DNA from: Desulfopila aestuarii DSM 18488 | Lineage (GTDB): Bacteria; Desulfobacterota; Desulfobulbia; Desulfobulbales; Desulfocapsaceae | Direction of reading: 5' to 3' | Length of the DNA stretch: 64,000 bases | Assembly (NCBI RefSeq): GCF_900143695.1 | Contig: NZ_FRFE01000004.1 | Coordinates: 1 to 64,000 of the forward strand | Part shown: piece by piece, positions 14,932-23,308 of the stretch | How the letters are laid out: each line of letters starts with the position of its first letter | How positions within the stretch are numbered: position 1 is the stretch's first letter | The notes under the pieces: model-generated | What the model was told of the DNA's origin: nothing | The model's input: only the letters and a program-made list of their open reading frames with translations | Databases searched by the model: none | Program-made: the position numbers and the translations under genes

Positions 14932-16632
14932 CTACAAATCTATTTTTAGTCCCCCGTCACTCAGCACATTATCCACAGCTTTTGCCTGCTTCATCCTGCT
15001 TTGAAGAAACTGGGGTGTCATGAATTGACGGTTTTCTTCCATCATGTCGGAAATTTCTTGAATTTTTCCTTCTTCAGCCAGTTTTACAATTTCCAGAAGA
15101 TTCTTGGCAAAGCTCTGCACAATCTTGCGACCGTCACCTTTGGTTGCCATAATCTCCGCATAGGTACGGGGATTCTGATTATGAACCCTGGCCATGGCAA
15201 GGATGCCGTAAATGGAGGTGAGAGTAGAGTGGCTACTGATATCTTCGCAGTCGATATTGTGCTGGGACAGGGTCTTTGCCAGTGCCACGGAGATGGTGGT
15301 TGGCAGCTTTTGACCTACACCCATTAACAGGTCGTGTTTTCTTGGGCTGTCCTGGTAGATATCGGCTCCATGCTTGTACATAAACGCTTCAAATTCGCTG
15401 CAAAAGCTGCCGCTACGAGGAGTGCGAACGATTATTGCGTTTTTGTCCTTCATGGAAATAGCCTGGGGGCCCCAGAGATTGTGGACAAACATAATCTCTA
15501 CAGCCGGATCGGTTGTGTCCATTGCGGTCTGGAGGGTATTTTCCGATTCTCCTGCGAGAATGATAAGGGCCTGGCCACCCCGTAACATTTTGCCATACTG
15601 GGCAATGGTGGCGGCAGTGACGGAGATCGGTACACAGATCATCACTACATCGACCTTATCAATCATGTCTTCTGGCCGTAATTCGGTTGACCTGCCGGTA
15701 ATATAGGTTTCGTAACCCTCGTTTTGCAGTCGATCGGCAAACCAGGTAGACATGGCGCCGGAACCAATAAAGCCGAAGGACTTGATTTTTTTAACCCGCA
15801 TGTCGACCCGTGGAAACGAGCCAAGCACCTTTAGCGAATCACTTTCCTGTATGACCACCCGCTCAAGTCGTTCGACCGCCTCCCGCATGGAACGATTGGC
15901 AATGTGACCTTCAACCTCGATATAGATCCGTAATTTCTGCGTTTTGATATCGTTTTCTGATTGAAGATCGAGAATATTGATACCGCGACGGGTGAATTCT
16001 CCCAAGATATCTGCAAGCATGCCGACCCGGTCCCTGAGAGGGCGGGTGATCATAGCGGTAGCGTCATAGCCAGTTGAAGGGGCAAGGTTTTTGCCGATAA
16101 CGGCAAAGCGTGTACGGTTGTGAGAGACGACCTCACGTTCTATCAGCTCAAAGCCGAACTCTTTAACAAGCTCTTCTGACTCGATTACAGCATAATTACC
16201 ACGCTTTTCGCTTTTGATTTCCTGAAAAGCACTCTCAATATCCTGGACTGCCATCAGGGTGGCCTCCGGGAAATGACCATCGATATACTCATCGCACTGG
16301 CGAAACACCGAGCCACGACCAACTATATATTGGAGAGGTTGGTGAGAGCCTTCCGAAATAGGCAAGCGGGCGAGTGAGAGATGGATAGGCAGGACAACAT
16401 TATCGATCCAATACCCCTCCTCAAGTTGTGAGACCAGTCGGAAATACTCTTTCACCTCACCTTCACGCGTGTTATAGACAGGGATAATTGCGTAATCAGC
16501 ACTGTTGCTACTGAAGGCGTCGACAATCTCAGAGATGCGATTAAAGAGAAGTACAGTGGCCTCCGGTGCATATTGCAAAGCCGCGTGAAATCCATCGGAG
16601 CCTTTGGGGCCAAGTGTCGCGATACGAACCAT
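14932..16632 (-). CDS. prephenate dehydratase-ACT-prephenate dehydrogenase fusion
   Basis: The protein has 566 residues from the ATG at 16632, which has AGGAA just before it; a start at 16659 is possible. Domain order: dehydratase-like periplasmic-binding fold (about 1-185, beginning VRIATLGPKGS and holding the TRF motif with the catalytic Thr), an ACT domain (about 195-275, RPLRDRVGMLADIL) for amino acid feedback, and an NAD-binding dehydrogenase (about 285-560, GFIGSGAMS and VHNLWGP, where the His matches the TyrA catalytic His). One chain would send prephenate toward both phenylalanine and tyrosine. No chorismate mutase domain is present. The dehydratase half has lost the usual VPIENS motif (IPVYNTREG), so its activity is uncertain. 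Confidence 0.8.
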   Translation of the reverse strand: MVRIATLGPKGSDGFHAALQYAPEATVLLFNRISEIVDAFSSNSADYAIIPVYNTREGEVKEYFRLVSQLEEGYWIDNVVLPIHLSLARLPISEGSHQPLQYIVGRGSVFRQCDEYIDGHFPEATLMAVQDIESAFQEIKSEKRGNYAVIESEELVKEFGFELIEREVVSHNRTRFAVIGKNLAPSTGYDATAMITRPLRDRVGMLADILGEFTRRGINILDLQSENDIKTQKLRIYIEVEGHIANRSMREAVERLERVVIQESDSLKVLGSFPRVDMRVKKIKSFGFIGSGAMSTWFADRLQNEGYETYITGRSTELRPEDMIDKVDVVMICVPISVTAATIAQYGKMLRGGQALIILAGESENTLQTAMDTTDPAVEIMFVHNLWGPQAISMKDKNAIIVRTPRSGSFCSEFEAFMYKHGADIYQDSPRKHDLLMGVGQKLPTTISVALAKTLSQHNIDCEDISSHSTLTSIYGILAMARVHNQNPRTYAEIMATKGDGRKIVQSFAKNLLEIVKLAEEGKIQEISDMMEENRQFMTPQFLQSRMKQAKAVDNVLSDGGLKIDL

Positions 16633-16912
16633 TTCTTCCTGTGATACGTAAAAAATCAAAAACTACTGTTATGCCGATAAAAACCTCAGAATGTGGTCGT
16701 CGACGTTCCCTGTTTGTTACCCTGAATCGAACAGCAAGCGCTCACATTATCCACTCTCCCCTGTTAGCGCAAGAAAATATGGATTTTTTGCTGATAGAGC
16801 CCAATACCACGAGATATACTCTCAATGTTTTTTGGTTGCAGAAATATGATAATGAAATCCAAACTGCACAAATCAGTAGAACCCGCGTTTATTTTCACCT
16901 TGGACTATAGAA

Positions 16913-19861
16913 ATGAGTGAGTCGAAGGGAGTGCACGAATACCTTTTAGCGCTTATCCAATCAAGAAAGTTTGGTCCTCAGGTTATCGCGCGTAAGGTTC
17001 TGCCGGCCAAGGAATCTATGAAGGCAGATGTGACACCCTCTCTGACAGTCCAATTACGCGATCATCTGAAAAAACAGGGTATTGATAAACTTTACTCGCA
17101 CCAACAGCACGCTCTCGAATTAATAAAAGCTGGTCATGATATTGTTGCAGCCACACCAACAGCCTCTGGCAAGAGCATGATTTACAACCTGCCGGTGATG
17201 GATATGCTGCTATCTGCCAATCCAGGGAACAGCCTCTATATTTTTCCGCTCAAAGCGCTGGCTCAGGACCAGTTACGGGTCTTCAATTCCTTCACATATC
17301 TCCTGCCACAGTCCCGCAAGGTCTATGGAGCCATTTTCGATGGCGACACCTCGCCTTACACCAGGCGTCGCATTCGGGAGGAATCCGTACCGGTCCTGAT
17401 GACCAACCCGGAGATGTTACACCTCTCGCTCCTGCCGTATCACGGAAACTGGGTCCATTTTTTTAAAGATCTGAGGTTTGTCGTTATCGATGAAGTGCAC
17501 ACCTATCGCGGTGTGCTGGGTGGGCATATGGCCTGGATACTGAGACGACTGCAACGGATCTGCTCCTATTACGGATCGAACCCGCAGTTTATCTTGCTCT
17601 CTGCTACCATTGGCAACCCTGGGGAGCTTGCAGAGAAACTCACCGGCAGAAAGGTTACGGTAATCAGTGAGAATGGCGCCCCAAGTGCTGAGAAGCATGT
17701 GGTTCTTTTGAACCCATGGGACAGCGCTGCCTACACTGCCAGCCAGTTACTGGAGGCTTCGATAAAGAGAGGTTTGCGTACCATTGTCTATACCCAGTCG
17801 CGGAAGATGACGGAGTTAATCAACCTCTGGACCCGGCCCAAACTTGGTGACAAAGAAAATATGCTCAGCTCTTACCGGGCAGGCTTTCTACCAGAAGAGC
17901 GTCGTGAGATAGAGGCAAGGCTCACCAGCGGTGAACTGCTGGGCGTCATATCCACTTCCGCACTTGAGCTTGGCATAGACATCGGCGATCTTGATGTCTG
18001 CATCCTGGTTGGATATCCAGGATCAATCATGGCCACCTGGCAACGAGGGGGCAGGGTGGGGCGCAACATGCGTGAGTCGGCCATCATTCTCATTGGCCAG
18101 GAAGATGCTCTAGATCAATATTTCATGCGGCAACCGGAAGATTTTTTTGCTCGCAAGGTGGAATCTGCACCTTTAAATCCTTTCAACACGGCGATTATGG
18201 AGCAACATCTCCATTGCGGCTGTGCGGAACTTGTTCTCCGAAAAGGAGAACCGCTGCTTGAAAGCGACGAAATAGCTACGGCACTCAAGAGCCTCACTGA
18301 CAAGGCGGTATTGCTCCAGTCCGCCGACGGAGCCACCTGGTTTTCCAGTAGGAAATATCCACAACGACATGTGAGTCTGCGTGGCGGAGGTACTCAACTT
18401 TCTATTATCAACAGCGAATCCGGTGAGATAATCGGCGAAGTGGATAGCTCCCGGGCAATGAAAGAGTGTCACCCAGGAGCGCTCTATCTCCATCGAGCAA
18501 GGACCTGGGTAGTGGCGAGCTTAGACTTTGAGGCTCGAGAAGTAGTAGTGAGCGAGCAGAGTCCTTCGTGGTTTACCAGGCCGATGTCAAACAAGAATAC
18601 GACTATCCTCGGTTGCGAAAAGCAGACCATGAGTTTTCGGGGAAGAGTATCGTTTGGCCCCTTGCGAGTGACGGAACACGTGACCGGCTACCAGAAAAGA
18701 AATAACTCCAGCCAAAAGCTGATCGCCACCTATCCGCTTGACCTACCGGAACAGACCATCGAAACTGTTGGATTGTGGCTTGACATTCCGGCCGTGATAA
18801 AAGAGACGATGGAGGAGGAAAAGTATCATTTCATGGGTGCGATCCATGCCGTAGAGCATGCTATGATTGCGCTTTTCCCTCTGTTGATACTGTGCGACAG
18901 AAATGACATTGGCGGCATTTCCTGTCCGTTGCATGACGAGACCGAAGAGGCAACCATATTTGTCTATGATGGCCACGCCGGTGGGATTGGCTTGTGCGAA
19001 GAGGCATTTGGGCGAATAGACGAGCTACTCACCGAAACATCTCGGCTCGTTTCCTCCTGTAGTTGTGAAAACGGTTGTCCCTCCTGTGTGCACTCACCCA
19101 AATGCGGATCCGGCAATCGACCTATCGACAAGATAGCTTGCTTGCGATTACTTGAATTATTACTTGAAACCCCATCAGGTGAAGTTGCTGAATTTACTCA
19201 TACTGAACCTGTAACTCTTGATAAAAACCTAGCAATTGATGTTGTCAGCACACAGGATACATCCACAAAGGTACAGCCTGACGGGCTTTCGGTACTACCT
19301 GAGCGCTATGGGGTATTCGATCTGGAGACCATTCGGTCTGCAGATGAAGTGGGTGGCTGGAATAGGGCTGAGAAAATGGGGATATCGGTTGCAGTAGTCT
19401 ACGATTCAGCCCTAGATGGATGCGTCACCTACCTTGAGCATGAAATCTCCGGATTGATTCAACATTTGCAGAAGCTGGAACTGATTATCGGTTTCAATAA
19501 TAAGCGCTTTGACAACCAGGTGTTATCGGGCTATACGAATATAAACCTGAACAAATTGCCGACGCTGGATTTACTGGAACAGGTCAGTGACCATCTTGGA
19601 TACAGGCTGAGCCTTGATCGCCTGGCCGAGCACACTCTAGGGGAGAAAAAAACGGCAGATGGCCTGCAGGCACTGGCCTGGTACAAAGAGGGCAGAATCG
19701 ATCTGATTCAAAAGTATTGCAGAAAGGACGTTGAGATCACTCGGGATATTCTACACTTTGCTCTGGAAAACGGATATCTACTTTTTCAGAACAAGGCCGG
19801 GAAAGTAGTGCGCTTACCCTTGAATCTTGAAAAACCAATACGCCGGATTCTGAAGAAGTAA
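16913..19861 (+). CDS. MrfA-like DEVH helicase fused to an MrfB-like exonuclease
   Basis: The protein has 982 residues. The helicase part has Walker A TPTASGKS at 81-88 and DEVH at 193-196, then a C-terminal helicase lobe with QRGGRVGR. A Cys cluster CSCENGCPSCVHSPKCG near 715-735 belongs to the DUF1998/MZB zinc-binding region of YprA (MrfA). From about residue 797 a second domain begins with VFDLET, then FNNKRFD, and ends with YCRKDVEIT. These are the DEDDy exonuclease motifs of the YprB (MrfB) family. In Bacillus subtilis MrfA and MrfB are separate and work together in repair of mitomycin damage. Here both are one chain, which suggests a coupled unwinding and degradation machine. The repair role is inferred from the family. 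Confidence 0.85.
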   Translation: MSESKGVHEYLLALIQSRKFGPQVIARKVLPAKESMKADVTPSLTVQLRDHLKKQGIDKLYSHQQHALELIKAGHDIVAATPTASGKSMIYNLPVMDMLLSANPGNSLYIFPLKALAQDQLRVFNSFTYLLPQSRKVYGAIFDGDTSPYTRRRIREESVPVLMTNPEMLHLSLLPYHGNWVHFFKDLRFVVIDEVHTYRGVLGGHMAWILRRLQRICSYYGSNPQFILLSATIGNPGELAEKLTGRKVTVISENGAPSAEKHVVLLNPWDSAAYTASQLLEASIKRGLRTIVYTQSRKMTELINLWTRPKLGDKENMLSSYRAGFLPEERREIEARLTSGELLGVISTSALELGIDIGDLDVCILVGYPGSIMATWQRGGRVGRNMRESAIILIGQEDALDQYFMRQPEDFFARKVESAPLNPFNTAIMEQHLHCGCAELVLRKGEPLLESDEIATALKSLTDKAVLLQSADGATWFSSRKYPQRHVSLRGGGTQLSIINSESGEIIGEVDSSRAMKECHPGALYLHRARTWVVASLDFEAREVVVSEQSPSWFTRPMSNKNTTILGCEKQTMSFRGRVSFGPLRVTEHVTGYQKRNNSSQKLIATYPLDLPEQTIETVGLWLDIPAVIKETMEEEKYHFMGAIHAVEHAMIALFPLLILCDRNDIGGISCPLHDETEEATIFVYDGHAGGIGLCEEAFGRIDELLTETSRLVSSCSCENGCPSCVHSPKCGSGNRPIDKIACLRLLELLLETPSGEVAEFTHTEPVTLDKNLAIDVVSTQDTSTKVQPDGLSVLPERYGVFDLETIRSADEVGGWNRAEKMGISVAVVYDSALDGCVTYLEHEISGLIQHLQKLELIIGFNNKRFDNQVLSGYTNINLNKLPTLDLLEQVSDHLGYRLSLDRLAEHTLGEKKTADGLQALAWYKEGRIDLIQKYCRKDVEITRDILHFALENGYLLFQNKAGKVVRLPLNLEKPIRRILKK

Positions 19862-19881
19862 ATCGTATGCAGAATCCGGCG
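19841..19881. terminator. hairpin overlapping the end of the helicase-exonuclease gene
   Basis: A perfect 12-bp stem, CGCCGGATTCTG (19841-19852) and CAGAATCCGGCG (19870-19881), includes the last codons and the stop of the rightward gene. T-rich sequence on both sides (TCTGTATTTT rightward, TATTGGTTTTT leftward) suggests a terminator shared with the leftward SH3 gene. Confidence 0.7.
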
Positions 19882-19908
19882 TCTGTATTTTGAGTGGGCA
19901 GGAAGCTA

Positions 19909-20376
19909 TCAGGGCCAGAGGAGTGGCTTATAGATCCAACCAATGGTACCGCTACTGTGTTTAAGCTTGACCCATTTGCCATTTTCTTCAAGCTTGGTCA
20001 TGATGACCCCGCGCTCCACATCGGCAACAACAGCGCTGTTGGTATTCGGCTCAGCCCGCATATTAACACTTTTTGAGGCGTTGATAATGACAGTATTGTT
20101 TTTGCCAACAAGCGATTGATGTATCCAACCAGTGTCGCCTTCAAAGTCGCTGATCTGCAGCCACTCCCCATCTTTTTTCAAGACTTTCAAAGGATATCCC
20201 GCGAACAACTCCATGTATACCTGACTCTGAGTGTTGGGGGCTGTACGGACGTTAACATTATCCTTGGTAACACTTACATATTCCTCAGCCATTGCCGGGG
20301 TAGCGAGAAGAAGACAGGTAGCACTGAGAGCAAGAAGAGAACGTGCTCCGGATCGTAGAATATTCTGAACATGCAT
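19909..20376 (-). CDS. periplasmic protein with two bacterial SH3 domains
   Basis: The protein has 155 residues. A signal peptide (about 1-30, ending PAMAEE) precedes two SH3b repeats (about 33-90 and 96-154). Each has an N-V/M-R-x-x-P-N-T start and a G-W-I end. Bacterial SH3 domains often bind cell-wall peptides. There is no attached enzyme, so it is probably a wall-binding or scaffold protein. It is a single gene. Confidence 0.85.
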   Translation of the reverse strand: MHVQNILRSGARSLLALSATCLLLATPAMAEEYVSVTKDNVNVRTAPNTQSQVYMELFAGYPLKVLKKDGEWLQISDFEGDTGWIHQSLVGKNNTVIINASKSVNMRAEPNTNSAVVADVERGVIMTKLEENGKWVKLKHSSGTIGWIYKPLLWP

Positions 20377-20530
20377 GATATTTCGCTTCGTATATTGATG
20401 TTATTTTCAAGTGTATGCCTGTTAAAAACCAGACTATTCTATAGCAGACATGGCCTGTGAAGTCAAATGGCTTGTCCGTCGAATTCAAAAAGCAGTCACG
20501 GTATATGGCGGCCTTCCCGCAGCTTGGTAC

Positions 20531-21457
20531 TCATGAAAAACTGAGCTCACCGCGACCAGAGTCCATCACGGCGTGTGCACCCACGGGAAGCGTAATATTT
20601 TCTTGACAATGTCCGCTTGGGAAGTTGCCCCAGACAGGAATACCACTCCCCGCTGTGAGTTCTAGAACTCGTTGCCAAACATATTCAGTGTAACGCATCT
20701 TCTCCAATGTATCCTGATCGCTGCTCAAGGTGAAGTCTCCAAGGATAATGCCTGCTGCCTGAGAAAACTTGCCAGCGAGGGCTAATTGGGTGAGCATTCT
20801 GTCGATACGATAGAGCGGCTCACCGATGTCCTCAAGAAGCACTATGCAGTTTTGCCAGTCGAAATCGTAAGGAGTTCCGAGAAAGGTCATGATGCTGCAG
20901 AGATTGCCGCCGAACAGACGACCTTCAGTGTTTTGCTCGCCGCGTAAAACTTCCAATTTTGCAGGAGCGACAGAGCGTTGCCAGTTGCCGGTGAGACAGT
21001 TATAGAGCCTCTCGAGTGACTCGTTGGAAGAATCACTAAGCGAGGTGACTACCGGGCCGTGAAAACTGATCATGTTGACCTGAAGCGCTGCTTGGTTCAG
21101 AAGAAGGGTGATATCGGAAAAACCTACTAAGGCTTTGGGAGCTTGACGGAGCAGTGGGAAGTTGAGATGCCCGAGGGTTCTCAGGCATCCGTAACCTCCT
21201 CGGGCTGCCATGACACCTTTAATTTCGGTATCGGCAAATATTTCGTGGAATTCACGGGCCCTCATTTTGTCGGAATCAGCAAGATAGCCGGTTCCTGGCC
21301 ACATTTCTCTAGGGAACCTGGGCTCAAAGCCCATTTCGGCCAAAATGGCAATCCCACGCTGAAAACGCTGCAGATCGCTTATCTGGCCAGCTGGTGCAAC
21401 TATGCCTATAACATCACCACGCTCCAGAGGTGGGGGGGCGATTGCTTGAACTCTCAT
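20531..21457 (-). CDS. ldcA: LD-carboxypeptidase (peptidase family S66)
   Basis: The protein has 308 residues. It matches muramoyl-tetrapeptide carboxypeptidases that remove the terminal D-Ala in murein recycling: N-terminal GDVIGIVAPAG, nucleophile Ser in LVGFSDIT near residue 112, a Glu in VLLEDIGEPLYRIDRML and a His in FPSGHCQEN near 282. It has no signal peptide, so it is cytosolic. Its ATG overlaps the stop of coaX by the ATGA pattern, so the two are translated as one unit. Confidence 0.9.
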   Translation of the reverse strand: MRVQAIAPPPLERGDVIGIVAPAGQISDLQRFQRGIAILAEMGFEPRFPREMWPGTGYLADSDKMRAREFHEIFADTEIKGVMAARGGYGCLRTLGHLNFPLLRQAPKALVGFSDITLLLNQAALQVNMISFHGPVVTSLSDSSNESLERLYNCLTGNWQRSVAPAKLEVLRGEQNTEGRLFGGNLCSIMTFLGTPYDFDWQNCIVLLEDIGEPLYRIDRMLTQLALAGKFSQAAGIILGDFTLSSDQDTLEKMRYTEYVWQRVLELTAGSGIPVWGNFPSGHCQENITLPVGAHAVMDSGRGELSFS

Positions 21458-22254
21458 ATATTATGTTTTGCGTAGAATATGTGTCGCAACCCTTCCAGGG
21501 TGAGGAGGGGATCGATATGGTCGATTGTCGTGGAATATGGTGCAACAATGGTAGCCATTCCGCCGGTGGCGATGACTGTCATCTGCGGATCTTCGGGAGT
21601 CGTTAACTCAGTTTTAATTTTTGCTATCATGCCGTCAAGCATGGCACCATATCCGTAAAGTATGCCGGCCTTCATTGCCTCAACAGTGGATTTGCCTATT
21701 ACATGGTCCGGACCATCTGAGACATCGATATGTGGCAGTTTGGCCGTTTTGGTGGATAAGGCCTCAAGAGAAATGGCCACGCCCGGCACAATCGCTCCTC
21801 CGAGATATTCGCAACGCGATGTCACACAATCAAAGGTGATTGCTGTCCCGAAATCTACGACCACCAAGTGGGTTCGAAATTTTCGGTATGCGGCAATGGC
21901 ATTAACCAAACGGTCTGCACCGACTTCACCAGGATTGGGTAATTTTATGGTGATCATTTCGTTAACGTTGGCGTTTGAAACCACCAGCAGCGGCTCATCA
22001 AGATGCTGGAAAAACTTCGTTTTACAGCAGGTAGCCCAGGCAGATTCGAGGGTAGGTACTACACTGGCAAGCACAACACCCTTAATCTTTCCTGTATCGA
22101 TTCCTTCCATACCAAAAAGTGTATGGTAGCTGATTGCCAGTTCATCTGCGGTCTGCTTACGATCGGACTTCAACCGCCATTTCCCCACCAGTTGTTCCCC
22201 GTCGTAAAGGCCTGTCACGGTGTGTGAATTACCGACATCTATGACAAATAACAT
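21454..22254 (-). CDS. coaX: type III pantothenate kinase
   Basis: The protein has 266 residues. The ATG at 22254 is chosen because GGAGG lies 6 bases before it and it opens with the MLFVIDVGNS phosphate-binding motif of type III enzymes. A longer frame to 22368 adds 38 unrelated residues. Other family motifs are PGEVGADRLVN near 100, VVDFGTAITFD near 121 and GGAIVPG near 141. It catalyses the first step of coenzyme A synthesis. Type III kinases are not feedback-inhibited by CoA and need a monovalent cation (family knowledge). Confidence 0.95.
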   Translation of the reverse strand: MLFVIDVGNSHTVTGLYDGEQLVGKWRLKSDRKQTADELAISYHTLFGMEGIDTGKIKGVVLASVVPTLESAWATCCKTKFFQHLDEPLLVVSNANVNEMITIKLPNPGEVGADRLVNAIAAYRKFRTHLVVVDFGTAITFDCVTSRCEYLGGAIVPGVAISLEALSTKTAKLPHIDVSDGPDHVIGKSTVEAMKAGILYGYGAMLDGMIAKIKTELTTPEDPQMTVIATGGMATIVAPYSTTIDHIDPLLTLEGLRHIFYAKHNI

Positions 22255-22551
22255 TAACGTCCTCCATGGACAAAATAGTATGCGCAGTATCAGGAAAAAG
22301 AAGCCGCCAAGCACGTGTAAAATAATCAGTTCAGCGCAACGTGATGCTGAAAAACGTATTTCTTGCAAAGGTCTTAAAAAACTATTCGATGACTTCTCAA
22401 TTTTCCACTTGTGTTGAATTTTTTGTGAAATCCCTGCTAGAATATTCGAAGGTTACGAAAAAGAAAAGAGCGATGACGTGCCCCAGGTGTTACATGTCTT
22501 TTGGTTCTCGATGGCAGGTCGTCAAGTTGCGTCAGTAAAAAATTATAGAAG

Positions 22552-22881
22552 ATGAACACAATGGAAGAACCAATTCTTATAAGCACCACGTTTGAACGCC
22601 AAGAGCACGCGGAAGAGCTAGCCAATTCATTGTTAAAGAGACGACTTGTCGCCTGCGCCCAGATCCAGGGTCCGATCAAAAGTATGTACTGGTGGAAGGA
22701 CAGTATCGCCGAGTCGGTGGAATTTGTCCTCACCGTAAAAACTTTTGGTGAATTGTATTCCGAGGTCGAGGCAACCGTTCTGGCTGAACATCCCTATGAT
22801 GTACCTGAGATTATTGCCGAGCCTATCGTTCACGTGAGTGCAGGTTATCTTGCCTGGATGCAGGGAGAAATACGGGGATGA
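22552..22881 (+). CDS. cutA: CutA-type divalent ion tolerance protein
   Basis: The protein has 109 residues. It has the CutA1 pattern: PILISTTFERQEHAEELANSLL at the start, RRLVACAQI, the YWWKD motif near 46 and HPYDVPEII near 83. Members form very stable trimers of ferredoxin-like fold; copper or metal tolerance is the classical but weakly supported role. A second in-frame ATG at 22561 is possible. It overlaps the next gene by four bases. Confidence 0.93.
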   Translation: MNTMEEPILISTTFERQEHAEELANSLLKRRLVACAQIQGPIKSMYWWKDSIAESVEFVLTVKTFGELYSEVEATVLAEHPYDVPEIIAEPIVHVSAGYLAWMQGEIRG

Positions 22882-23084
22882 GCGAAAATGAACCGAAGAA
22901 AGGATATCGCCGTCGACGGCTTGGTGAATATCGCTGCCACTGCTGTAAGGAGAAAAAAGAGTTCTGTTGGAGTTGCCCTTGCGGTTTCCAGATCTGCAAA
23001 GAGTGTTTCGAGGAAAATAAGTGGGGTATCAGTAACGGTCCTACCTGGATCTGTCCTGACTGTGAGCGCATCCGCATGATGTGA
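22878..23084 (+). CDS. small Cys-rich zinc-ribbon protein
   Basis: The protein has 68 residues. It has four Cys pairs: CHCC, CWSCPC, CKEC and CPDC, enough for two zinc sites. It is translationally coupled to cutA by an ATGA overlap. No family name is known to me; it could be a metal-binding partner of CutA. Confidence 0.75.
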   Translation: MSENEPKKGYRRRRLGEYRCHCCKEKKEFCWSCPCGFQICKECFEENKWGISNGPTWICPDCERIRMM

Positions 23085-23128
23085 GGCGCACGGCTCGAGC
23101 GTCAATCCCACTGTTGATTTTTGAAAAA

Positions 23129-23178
23129 TGACAAGAGAACCATGTCATATCAAGTATATGTCAGGGTTTCTCTTGTCA
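23129..23178 (+). other. hairpin between the cutA pair and parE
   Basis: TGACAAGAGAA (23129-23139) and TTCTCTTGTCA (23168-23178) are exact complements over 11 bp with a 28-base loop. No T-run follows. It may be a weak terminator, an mRNA end or a protein-binding dyad in the 215-base gap before parE. Confidence 0.55.
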
Positions 23179-23308
23179 ACCGATCATGCGTCTTGTCAGA
23201 CTCACGATCGTAATTGCTGCCCCTCCTTCTGGCTGTTGCCAATTGATCCCAAATACAATAGTATGTCCGTAATCTATTTCATGCTTAACCTCTGGGATCG
23301 TGCTCTAT

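Noticed and set aside
22255..22368. 38-residue N-terminal extension of CoaX
   Set aside because: It lacks a ribosome-binding site and precedes the conserved start motif; GGAGG marks the start at 22254.
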